Positions 52,685-60,532 of a DNA stretch of 64,000 nucleotides are shown here, piece by piece. Position 1 is the first letter of the stretch. Every line of letters begins with the position of its first letter. The stretch comes from Propionibacteriaceae bacterium (GTDB lineage Bacteria > Actinomycetota > Actinomycetes > Propionibacteriales > Propionibacteriaceae). Under the pieces are notes generated by a model. It was given only the letters and a program-made list of their open reading frames with translations, ran no database searches and was not told the origin of the DNA. The stretch lies in assembly GCA_009782915.1 (NCBI GenBank), contig WRIC01000001.1, positions 62,001 through 126,000 of the forward strand, written 5' to 3'. The position numbers were made by a program, and so were the translations under genes.

Positions 52685-53499
52685 GGAAACTAGGTTTGTC
52701 TCCCACTGATGAAACGCATGCTAGTTCCGTCATTCTGCGCGAAGTCGCAGAATCCAGAATCCACACCGACCACTCTACTGATTCATCACCACCGGGATTA
52801 TCACCCACTGGCCTCGTCGTGCCGCCCGATGCGCAAGCGCAGGCAACTCCCGCCGTTCCGCGCGACTCTAACCCCGTCATTCTGCGCGACTCTAACCCCG
52901 TCATTCTGCGCGAAGTCGCAGAATCCAGAATCCACATCGACCACTCTACTGATTCATCACCACCGGGATTGTCTCCCGTTGAGGAAGCAGTGGTGACCAC
53001 CCAATTGGGGCGCGCCCCGCGTGGTGCGGTACGGGTTGCATGGTCGTGTCCTTGGGGGAAACCAGGTGTTGTGAAAACTGCACCACGCTTGGCCGATGGA
53101 ACCCCCTTTCCCACGATGTACTATCTAACGTGCCCAATGGCTGTGAAAGCCTGCTCCACTTTGGAAGGTCAAGGGGTCATGGCTGAGATGACTAAGAGTC
53201 TTCATCATGACCCTGACATGGCTGATCGATATCAAGCAGCCCACGAGTCGTACCTAGCTGATCGTGATGATCTAGCCCAAGAATTGGGTGTGGATGTTCC
53301 CGAAATTACCGGCATCTCAGCTGGGGGTATGCCCACTCGGGTGAAATGCTTGCACACTGTGGTGGCCCACAGTTTGGCGAAGGGGGCTGGGGTGAATCCT
53401 TTCGGGGATCAGGCACTGGAGTTGATCGGTGGTTTTTGGGAGTCGTGTTTGAATGATTCTTGTGTGACCGATTCTTCTAGTCAGGAGATGGTTCCATGA
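52681..53499 (+). CDS. DUF501 protein with repeat-encoded N-terminal extension
   Basis: TQLGRAPRGAVRVAWSCPWGKPGVVKTAPRLADGTPFPTMYYLTCP...ISAGGMPTRVKCLH; start at 52681 overlaps ftsB-like stop. Confidence 0.85.
   Translation: MRKLGLSPTDETHASSVILREVAESRIHTDHSTDSSPPGLSPTGLVVPPDAQAQATPAVPRDSNPVILRDSNPVILREVAESRIHIDHSTDSSPPGLSPVEEAVVTTQLGRAPRGAVRVAWSCPWGKPGVVKTAPRLADGTPFPTMYYLTCPMAVKACSTLEGQGVMAEMTKSLHHDPDMADRYQAAHESYLADRDDLAQELGVDVPEITGISAGGMPTRVKCLHTVVAHSLAKGAGVNPFGDQALELIGGFWESCLNDSCVTDSSSQEMVP
52729..52977 (+). repeat. two 78-bp near-identical family A copies (52729-52806, 52900-52977) plus extra half-stems inside DUF501 gene
   Basis: GTCATTCTGCGCGAAGTCGCAGAATCCAGAATCCACA(C/T)CGACCACTCTACTGATTCATCACCACCGGGATT. 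Confidence 0.96.
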
Positions 53500-54665
53500 G
53501 GGTGGGCGTTATTGATTGTGGTACGAACACCACCCGTTTGCTGATCGCCGAGTCGGACAGTGTAGGGGGTGTGTGCGAGGTGCTACGTGATCTTCGCTAT
53601 TCCCGCTTAGGTGAGGGTGTGGATGCCACTGGAAGTTTCAACGCTGAGGCTATTGCCCGTACCCTCGGTCATGTCAGAGAATTCGCGGAGATCCTGTCCT
53701 TCCACCGTGTGGACCAGGTACGCTTTGTGGCCACCTCCGCCACCCGTGATGCCCGTAATCGTGAAACCTTCCTGTCCAAGGTCCGCATGATCTTAGGCAT
53801 CGACCCCGAGGTCATCACCGGCGAAGAGGAGGCCCGCCTGAGTTTCCTCGGCGCCCTGCATGGAGCCCCCACCGTCCCACAGAATCCAGACTCCACAGTC
53901 GAACAACTGCAGAGTCTGGACCCTGCGACTTCGCGCAGGGTGACGGAAAGGGGTGTACCCACCCACCATGAGGACGGCGTACCCACAGTCGAACAACTAC
54001 GGGGTCTGGACCCTGCGACTTCGCGCAGGGTGACGGAAACGGGTGTATCCACTCACCATGAGGACGGTGTACCCACCCACCGTGAGGAGCGCGTACCCAC
54101 CCACCGTGAGGAGCGCGTACCCACCCAAGGCCGTCTTTCTGCGCGAAGTCGCAGAATCCAGAATTCACAGTCCCACGGTGGATCCTTGCCCACCATCCAA
54201 GCCAGAACCAGTCTCAACGTCGGTTCTGTTCGTCTGCGTGAGAGGTTCCTCCACGATGACCCTCCCACCGCAACTCAGGTGGATGAGGCTCGAGGGTTCG
54301 TCTACCAGTTGCTCGATAATGCCGTGGACTTCCTGAAACCTGTGGATCTTTTCATCGGGGTGGCCGGTACGCTCACCTCCTTGTCCGCCATGAATCAGGG
54401 TCTCACCACCTATGATCGCTCAAGGGTGCACAACTCCGTACTGACGGTTGATGAGATCGCTGACTTGTCTCAGCGTTTGCTGGAGCACAGTGTTGAAGAA
54501 ACCCTGGAAATCTACCCGAGTCTCCACCCTGAGCGCGCCCAGGTCATCTGTGCGGGCGGGCTCATCGCTGCCGAGATTTCACAGCGCATCGGGTCGGATA
54601 TGATCGTACGGGAAACCGATATTCTCGACGGCGTAGCAATGACCCTACTGGAGGATGTGTCGTGA
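53496..54665 (+). CDS. Ppx/GppA-family phosphatase-like protein interrupted in frame by repeat array; catalytic motif apparently lost
   Basis: MRVGVIDCGTNTTRLLIAE...VITGEEEARLSFLGALHG ... LNVGSVRLRERFL...FIGVAGTLTSLSAMNQGL. Confidence 0.85.
   Translation: MRVGVIDCGTNTTRLLIAESDSVGGVCEVLRDLRYSRLGEGVDATGSFNAEAIARTLGHVREFAEILSFHRVDQVRFVATSATRDARNRETFLSKVRMILGIDPEVITGEEEARLSFLGALHGAPTVPQNPDSTVEQLQSLDPATSRRVTERGVPTHHEDGVPTVEQLRGLDPATSRRVTETGVSTHHEDGVPTHREERVPTHREERVPTQGRLSARSRRIQNSQSHGGSLPTIQARTSLNVGSVRLRERFLHDDPPTATQVDEARGFVYQLLDNAVDFLKPVDLFIGVAGTLTSLSAMNQGLTTYDRSRVHNSVLTVDEIADLSQRLLEHSVEETLEIYPSLHPERAQVICAGGLIAAEISQRIGSDMIVRETDILDGVAMTLLEDVS
53876..54175 (+). repeat. family A array inside ppx-like ORF
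   Basis: AGAATCCAGACTCCACAGTCGAACAACTGCAGAGTCTGGACCCTGCGACTTCGCGCAGGGTGACGG, second copy, 24-bp GTACCCACCCACCGTGAGGAGCGC tandems, CGTCTTTCTGCGCGAAGTCGCAGAATCCAGAATTCACAG. Confidence 0.95.
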
Positions 54666-54710
54666 TACTCGTGGCAGAACTTCCGAGTTTATGAGATCAT
54701 AAGTGACCGG

Positions 54711-54786
54711 GCCCCCATAGCCCAACGGCAGAGGCAGTCGACTTAAAATCGACCCAGTGTCGGTTCGAATCCGACTGGGGGCACCA
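54711..54786 (+). tRNA. tRNA with UAA anticodon (nominal Leu) but short variable loop; CCA encoded
   Basis: acceptor GCCCCCA/TGGGGGC, anticodon arm GTCGA-CTTAAAA-TCGAC, 5-nt variable loop CCAGT, T arm GTCGG-TTCGAAT-CCGAC. Confidence 0.88.
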
Positions 54787-54827
54787 CATCCACATGGTGG
54801 TATCACACCATTCGCGGTGGGTGGTGG

Positions 54828-56951
54828 TTGAGAGGTTTGCTCATGCATGTCTTCTTCGTGGCATCTGTGCTCGTGGTCGCTGTGGGAATCATCAGTGCCA
54901 TCATCCAGCATCACTTTCTCCACAAAACGAGAGTGTCAACCGCCCACGGGGAAACGGGAAAGAAGGAATCAAGAATTCGTCGTGGGGTTTCACACCTCTT
55001 CGGCCATGAATCAGGAATCACCCCTTTTAGGATCGTGTTTGCTACTGTTGGTTTGGCGATCTTCCTCATCTTGTTTCCCACAGTCTCCAGTGGTGCACAA
55101 GGTTCCTTGGGATGGGGTGTGGTTTTCCTGGAAACCCTCTACATGACCTTCCAGGTTTTCTCTCTCGATGCCGATATTGCTGGAGCCCTGGATACCCTCC
55201 GTAGCAGTGCTGACCTGCTTGCTCGGGTGGAGGCGCTCTACTCGGTTGTCCTGTTTGTGATGGCACCAGTGATTGCTGTTGGTTTCATTTTGTCTTTCAT
55301 CGAGACATTCACCTCCCACGTACGCTGTTTGCTCCATCGACGCAGTGATGTCAATATTTTCTCTGAGTTGAATGAGCGCTCTCTTGCTCTGGCGCAGTCC
55401 ATGCACACCCGACACCCTCAAGATGTCATCATTTTCACTGATGTCACCTCGTCCCACAAGCGGTCATCGGCTGAATTGGTCAGTGGCGCACGTCGGTTGA
55501 ATTCGATCCTGTTCACAACAGACATCCTGGATATTCCCCTCCACCGGCACGGAAAACATGTGAGATTTCGGTTCTTCATCATGGGTTCCTCCGACGAAGA
55601 AAGCGTGTGGCATGCCTCTTCACTGATGGATGATGCGCGCTATCGGGACCGGAGGAATACTGATTTGTTCCTCTTCTCGGATACGTTCGAAGGGGAACTA
55701 GCATTGAGGTATCGAAAAGGTACGATCAGCGCTAGAAGAATTAACCCTGCCCGAACCCTCATCTACAGCTGGTTGTGGCAAAGAGAAGGCGACCAACCAG
55801 CGGGGATTGATCTGTTTCGCATCGCGAGAGAAGTGGGTCAAACGAAAGTGATCTCCGCAGCGATCCTCGGTTTGGGTGGTCACGGCTCCGAAATGGTCAA
55901 AGCATTGACATGGTTTTGCCAAATGGATGAGGGGCCCCACTCGTACCGTCTCCAGTTGCGTGCGTACGACAAAGACCCTGAGGTGGTGGCAACCTTCCAA
56001 CGCGATCATCCAGGGTTGATGGACCACAGCTCCTCGCCGGATAGTGCCGACGTCGATCGGGAGGATGCGTACTTCGATATTGCAGTGCGCGGTGGTGTGG
56101 ACGTGAACTCCCCGGAATTTGTTTCTCAACTTATGGGAGACCCCGAGGTCCCGCCACCCACTTTTATTTTCATTTCCCTGGGTGATGACGGTCTCAATAT
56201 CGAAACCTCAGCTGCCCTTCGTCGGGATCTGGCTCGTCAAGGGTGCTACCCGCAGATTCTGGTGGTGTCCAGCAATTCCCGAGCAATACTGGGCGCTCTC
56301 AACCAGGCTGAGGACATGTTTGTTGCCGACAACATCGACCAGTTTCCCCGCATTCAAACCATGGGTGATGTCAGTGATGTCTTCAGCTATGAGTCCATTA
56401 TTCGTTCCGAGGTGGAAACCTTGGGGCTTCTCACCCATCTCCAATGGGCAGAATGGGAGTCACCTGACCTGGTGAAGACTCTTCCCGCGTACGTTCAAAA
56501 ATTCTGGGAGGACGAGTATTTCTACAACGCGTCGATCTGTGTGCCGGTTCATTGGCGTGCACGCCACACTTTGGGTATCCCCGGTCTTGATCTTCCTGTC
56601 GATGCATCCGACCAGGAGAGGCAGCAGGCCACTGATTTCCTCAGCCGTCTCGAACATGCCCGCTGGAATGCTTTCATGAAGAGCGAGGGTTTCATTTATG
56701 GCACTCAAAAAGACATCCATGTTGCACGAACTCACCCATCGATCGTCGATTTTGCCCACGTCAAACCCCAGGACAAAAAGAAAGACGACAACGACCCCAG
56801 GGTTGTGCTTCCCAACATCGAAACCAAATTTGCTGAATTAGTGGACAACGATAATGGTCAGCATCCACTGTGGACAGCTTTCCTCCATGGGTACGTCGAG
56901 TTTCTCACCCGCGCCCGCGAGATCATCACCTCAGACCCCGCCGAAACATGA
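54828..56951 (+). CDS. membrane protein with TrkA_N-like nucleotide-binding region and C-terminal RyR-like domain
   Basis: N-terminal TMs; AAILGLGGHGSEMVKAL; LSRLEHARWNAFMKSEGFIYGTQKDIHVARTHPSIVDF. Confidence 0.7.
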   Translation: MRGLLMHVFFVASVLVVAVGIISAIIQHHFLHKTRVSTAHGETGKKESRIRRGVSHLFGHESGITPFRIVFATVGLAIFLILFPTVSSGAQGSLGWGVVFLETLYMTFQVFSLDADIAGALDTLRSSADLLARVEALYSVVLFVMAPVIAVGFILSFIETFTSHVRCLLHRRSDVNIFSELNERSLALAQSMHTRHPQDVIIFTDVTSSHKRSSAELVSGARRLNSILFTTDILDIPLHRHGKHVRFRFFIMGSSDEESVWHASSLMDDARYRDRRNTDLFLFSDTFEGELALRYRKGTISARRINPARTLIYSWLWQREGDQPAGIDLFRIAREVGQTKVISAAILGLGGHGSEMVKALTWFCQMDEGPHSYRLQLRAYDKDPEVVATFQRDHPGLMDHSSSPDSADVDREDAYFDIAVRGGVDVNSPEFVSQLMGDPEVPPPTFIFISLGDDGLNIETSAALRRDLARQGCYPQILVVSSNSRAILGALNQAEDMFVADNIDQFPRIQTMGDVSDVFSYESIIRSEVETLGLLTHLQWAEWESPDLVKTLPAYVQKFWEDEYFYNASICVPVHWRARHTLGIPGLDLPVDASDQERQQATDFLSRLEHARWNAFMKSEGFIYGTQKDIHVARTHPSIVDFAHVKPQDKKKDDNDPRVVLPNIETKFAELVDNDNGQHPLWTAFLHGYVEFLTRAREIITSDPAET

Positions 56952-56994
56952 TAACTGGGGCCGGTATTAACTGTCACGCTCCGTAGCCTTCATT

Positions 56995-57095
56995 GTCTGC
57001 GGAGCACTGCGAGTCGCGCTGGCGCGCTCCGCAGCACAGGCTACGCGACTCGCAGAATCCAGACTCCACAGTTGAGCAACTGGGGATTCTGAACC
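56995..57095 (+). repeat. family A extended-loop element
   Basis: CTGCGGAGCACTGCGAGTCGCGCTGGCGCGCTCCGCAGCACAGGCTACGCGACTCGCAGAATCCAGACTCCACAGTTGAGCAACTGGGGATTCTG. Confidence 0.93.
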
Positions 57096-57227
57096 CAAGT
57101 CGATTCACTACGTGGAAGGGAAGGAGCTGGGACAAAAAAGTACCGCCCTCGCTCACCTATGGTCAGCCGATGGGTGACTCATGTGTATAATAATGCAAGC
57201 AATTACACCAAAGAAGGGTTTGTTTTC

Positions 57228-57698
57228 ATGAAGCTTACGAGGAAAATGATCGCATTGCTGGCGGTTTTGTTGTCGTTTCTGGTCGTTGGATTGACTGGTT
57301 GTTCCGGTGGGGACGGGCAAGTCGCTGGCCAAGATGATGCGCAGGTGGCGGACGTTGATACCCATGACACCACGGATCTTCCCCCAATCGTTGGCACCTG
57401 GGAGTCGGTGAAACTAACCTCGGTGTGCGATGATGATGAAGAGGACATTACGGGGCAATCCGAGCTGGTAGTCGATGAGTCTCTCACCTACCGTGTGACG
57501 CACAACAAGGATCTTTTCCCAGACCCAGACATAGTTGACGACCCCACTGGTGTGCTGGACGTCGATGGAGGTCGGTGGCTGACGTGCGGTGTGGAAGATT
57601 GCAGTTATATGCGTTTCAACCCTTCCACAAACTTCTTGGAGTGGGGTTCTGACAGTTCCTGTTTTGTCGAACATTTCCGTAAGCAATTCAACGGGTAG
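57228..57698 (+). CDS. small hypothetical lipoprotein
   Basis: MKLTRKMIALLAVLLSFLVVGLTGC lipobox; LPPIVGTWESV. Confidence 0.78.
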   Translation: MKLTRKMIALLAVLLSFLVVGLTGCSGGDGQVAGQDDAQVADVDTHDTTDLPPIVGTWESVKLTSVCDDDEEDITGQSELVVDESLTYRVTHNKDLFPDPDIVDDPTGVLDVDGGRWLTCGVEDCSYMRFNPSTNFLEWGSDSSCFVEHFRKQFNG

Positions 57699-57756
57699 TA
57701 CCCTGGTCAATGTTGCCAGTGAGCCAGTGGCGCCTGTCCCCGCTGTCTTTCATGTG

Positions 57757-57829
57757 TGGAGCTAACGGGATTCGAACCCGTGGCCTCTTCCATGCCATGG
57801 AAGCGCGCTACCAACTGCGCCATAGCCCC
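57757..57829 (-). tRNA. tRNA-Ala(GGC)
   Basis: reverse complement GGGGCTATGGCGCAGTTGGTAGCGCGCTTCCATGGCATGGAAGAGGCCACGGGTTCGAATCCCGTTAGCTCCA, G3:U70, anticodon GGC. Confidence 0.97.
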
Positions 57830-57902
57830 AGTGCGGGTATCCACCTTACCCTGGTGGCGCTACCTGTGTCCATATAGACTGGGTGTTTTGAGGGAGGAAG
57901 CC

Positions 57903-58406
57903 ATGCCACGACCGAAGAACTCCGCTGAGTTGATTGAAGCCGCCACTAGCGAGTACGACAAACTCATGGCTCTGATTGAGTCGCTGACAATTGAACAGAG
58001 AGAGGCAGAGTTTGGTTTTGATGATCGTGATCGTTGTGTACGCGATGTGGTGGCTCATTTGAGCGAGTGGCATTACATGATGAGCAGGTGGTACGACGTG
58101 GGCATGAGTGGCGAGAAACCGGTCATCCCTGCTGAGGGCTACACCTGGCGTACCCTTCCAGCATTGAACCAGAAAATCTGGGTGGAAGCCCAGGAGATAC
58201 CCCTCGACAAAGCCATGTCGGAGCTAGAAGAGACCCACGCTGTGATGATGACACTGATCACCCATCATAGTGACGAGGAGTTGTTCGCCAAGAAGTACTA
58301 CCCCTGGACAGGATCCACATCACTGGGTGCGTACCTTATTTCATCGACCTCCAGTCACTACGACTGGGCCGTCAAAAAACTGAAGAAAGCCATCAAAACC
58401 TGGTGA
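57903..58406 (+). CDS. ClbS/DfsB-like four-helix bundle protein (DUF1706)
   Basis: MPRPKNSAELIEAATSEYDKLMALIESLT...DRDRCVRDVVAHLSEWHYMMSRWY...SLGAYLISSTSSHYDWAVKKL. Confidence 0.85.
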   Translation: MPRPKNSAELIEAATSEYDKLMALIESLTIEQREAEFGFDDRDRCVRDVVAHLSEWHYMMSRWYDVGMSGEKPVIPAEGYTWRTLPALNQKIWVEAQEIPLDKAMSELEETHAVMMTLITHHSDEELFAKKYYPWTGSTSLGAYLISSTSSHYDWAVKKLKKAIKTW

Positions 58407-58417
58407 CAATACACCTC

Positions 58418-58605
58418 CGTCATTCCGTGCGAAGTCGCGGAATCCAGACTCCACAGTGGTTAAAATGTGATTTCTGGACCCTGCGACTTCGCGCAGGGTG
58501 ACGGGGAGTGGGTTGCGTAGGGTGACGGGGAGTGGGTTGCCCAGGGTGACGGGGAGTGGGTTGTGTAGGGTGTCGGGGGTTGGGTTGCGCAGGGTATGTA
58601 TGGGT
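58418..58605. repeat. family A bipartite element with 24-bp tandem tail (GTGACGGGGAGTGGGTTGCGTAGG)
   Basis: read directly. Confidence 0.95.
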
Positions 58606-58627
58606 GCAGGGTGATGGGGGAGGGTTG

Positions 58628-59779
58628 TCACGCTGATTCGCGACCGAGTTTTTCGTCGAGGGTGTGGACCTGGGATTCGAGGTCGCTGAGGCGGATTTTG
58701 AGGCGCATCACCTCGGCAGCGGCAGACGAGTACGCTCCACCGGCACCCAGAGTGAGAACAACACCTGAACCGTGTGACTTTTTTGCACCAGCTGGGTCGG
58801 TGGTGGCCAACTTCTGTTCTGCGTGAGCAAGATCAGTTTTGACCTTGGTGATCTGCTGTGAAAGTCGAGCCCTGCGCCCGTACGTACCCTGCTGGCCGGA
58901 TTCTTTGCGACGATCAGGTTCCTTGCGTGCCCAGGTGTAGAACTCCTGGATGACCTCGCGAAATTCCTTACCCAGCGAAGCATTCTTGTCTTTGCCGGAG
59001 TATCCCGATTCCCGAAAAGCGATCTGGATGCGTTTCACCTCGCTGTGCGCGTGCGACAGATCTACCTCACCCACAAGAACCCGTACCTGCTCAATCAGAT
59101 CCTTTTTCACCCGCGCTGATTCACGCTGGTCATCGGCAGACTTGGAGCGTTCCTCATTGCGCCGGGCATAGACCTGGTCTTGGGCGGCCTTGAACCTCAA
59201 CCACAGTGCCTTGTCATCACTGGCCCGGCCGATTGTTTTCCACGTGGCCATCAGCGATGCCATGGTTTCCACTGATTGGCGAACATCGCTGCGCCCAGCT
59301 AGTTCCTCAGCGGTAGCGATGAGGGATTCTTTGAGTACGGTTGCTTCAGCTGCTTCGGTTTGTCGTTGGTCACGCAGAAGATCCAAGCGGGTAAACAACT
59401 GGTCTTGGGCTAGACGAAATCGCTCCCACAAAGCGTTGTCTTCGGATTTGGTGGTACGACCGGCGAGTTTCCACTGTTCGAGCAGTGCCTTCATTTCGCC
59501 GGGGGCTGTTTTGGCTGGCGAGATCATAGCCACCAGTTCCGCTTGGGCAATGAGTGCTTCTTTGATGGTACGGGTGGCTGCGCGCCCAGTTTCCTTAGGG
59601 GAGGGAGTGTCAGTTGTGTGGGTGTGGATTCTGGATTCTGCGACTTCGCGCAGAATGACCGGGGCGGGGTCTTCGTTGTCGGGTGCGGGTATGACAGTCG
59701 GGTTTACTTCATCTGGTTCCATAGTTCTCACCTCCTGAACTGGGTCTCCCGGTAGTTTACTCATGTGGGTGGAAAACAT
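58628..59779 (-). CDS. DUF349 domain protein with repeat-derived segment in N-terminus
   Basis: repeated AELVAMISPAKTAPGEMKALLEQWKLAGRTTKSEDNALWERFRLAQDQLFTR-type units; start probably at an internal ATG near the N-terminus. Confidence 0.88.
   Translation of the reverse strand: MFSTHMSKLPGDPVQEVRTMEPDEVNPTVIPAPDNEDPAPVILREVAESRIHTHTTDTPSPKETGRAATRTIKEALIAQAELVAMISPAKTAPGEMKALLEQWKLAGRTTKSEDNALWERFRLAQDQLFTRLDLLRDQRQTEAAEATVLKESLIATAEELAGRSDVRQSVETMASLMATWKTIGRASDDKALWLRFKAAQDQVYARRNEERSKSADDQRESARVKKDLIEQVRVLVGEVDLSHAHSEVKRIQIAFRESGYSGKDKNASLGKEFREVIQEFYTWARKEPDRRKESGQQGTYGRRARLSQQITKVKTDLAHAEQKLATTDPAGAKKSHGSGVVLTLGAGGAYSSAAAEVMRLKIRLSDLESQVHTLDEKLGRESA
59625..59665 (-). repeat. family A hairpin inside DUF349 coding sequence
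   Basis: TGTGGATTCTGGATTCTGCGACTTCGCGCAGAATGACCGGGG, encoding PVILREVAESRIHT. Confidence 0.93.
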
Positions 59780-59827
59780 TGCCTAAACCCTTGCCAGACC
59801 TACTAGGTGTTTCGGTAAGGTGGGGGG

Positions 59828-60532
59828 GTGGCATCTACAACTTTGAGTGTGCACCAGAAGGCGTTTCGCTCCACAGTGACCAGGAAGGTCGTCATGGCCT
59901 TCACAGGGCTTGTGTTGATCTTCTTCCTTCTCATGCACATGTTTGGCAACCTGAAGGTTTTTGTTGGCCAAGAGGCGTACAACTTTTACGCCGGCTGGTT
60001 GAAAGCAGAAGTCCTTTATCCGATTCTTCCCCACGGGTGGTTTATCTGGATCTTCAGGGTCTTCCTTCTCACCTGCCTTGTTCTCCATGTTTATTGCATG
60101 GCGACACTGTGGGCGGCAAGCCTGAGAGGTCGAGGCTCCAGCTACGTCCGCACGAACCGTAGGCAGCAAACCTGGTCGAGTAAGTTCATGAGATGGCTGG
60201 GTTTGACCCTGGCCACCTTGCTGCTGCTTCACTTGCTGATGTTCACTATTGGTGGAGTGACTTTTGGTGCTTTCGAGTTCGTGGCTCATGATCCGTACTC
60301 TATGTTTATTGGCGCCTTCTCGCAGTGGTGGATTGTTCTCATCTACGCGATCTTCGTGGGTGCTGTGTGTATGCACGTACGCCACGGGTTCTATTCGGCG
60401 TTCACCACCTTGGGTATCAATGTTGGCCCTGGTGCCCGCCAGACACTTAATGTTCTTGCCTACTTCGTGGCTGGTTTGCTCTTTGCGGGCTTCATTCTTC
60501 CCCCCTTGGGCGTACTACTAGGAATGGTGTGA
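59828..60532 (+). CDS. sdhC: succinate dehydrogenase cytochrome b subunit
   Basis: [28 protein letters not shown]; precedes sdhA. Confidence 0.92.
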   Translation: MASTTLSVHQKAFRSTVTRKVVMAFTGLVLIFFLLMHMFGNLKVFVGQEAYNFYAGWLKAEVLYPILPHGWFIWIFRVFLLTCLVLHVYCMATLWAASLRGRGSSYVRTNRRQQTWSSKFMRWLGLTLATLLLLHLLMFTIGGVTFGAFEFVAHDPYSMFIGAFSQWWIVLIYAIFVGAVCMHVRHGFYSAFTTLGINVGPGARQTLNVLAYFVAGLLFAGFILPPLGVLLGMV

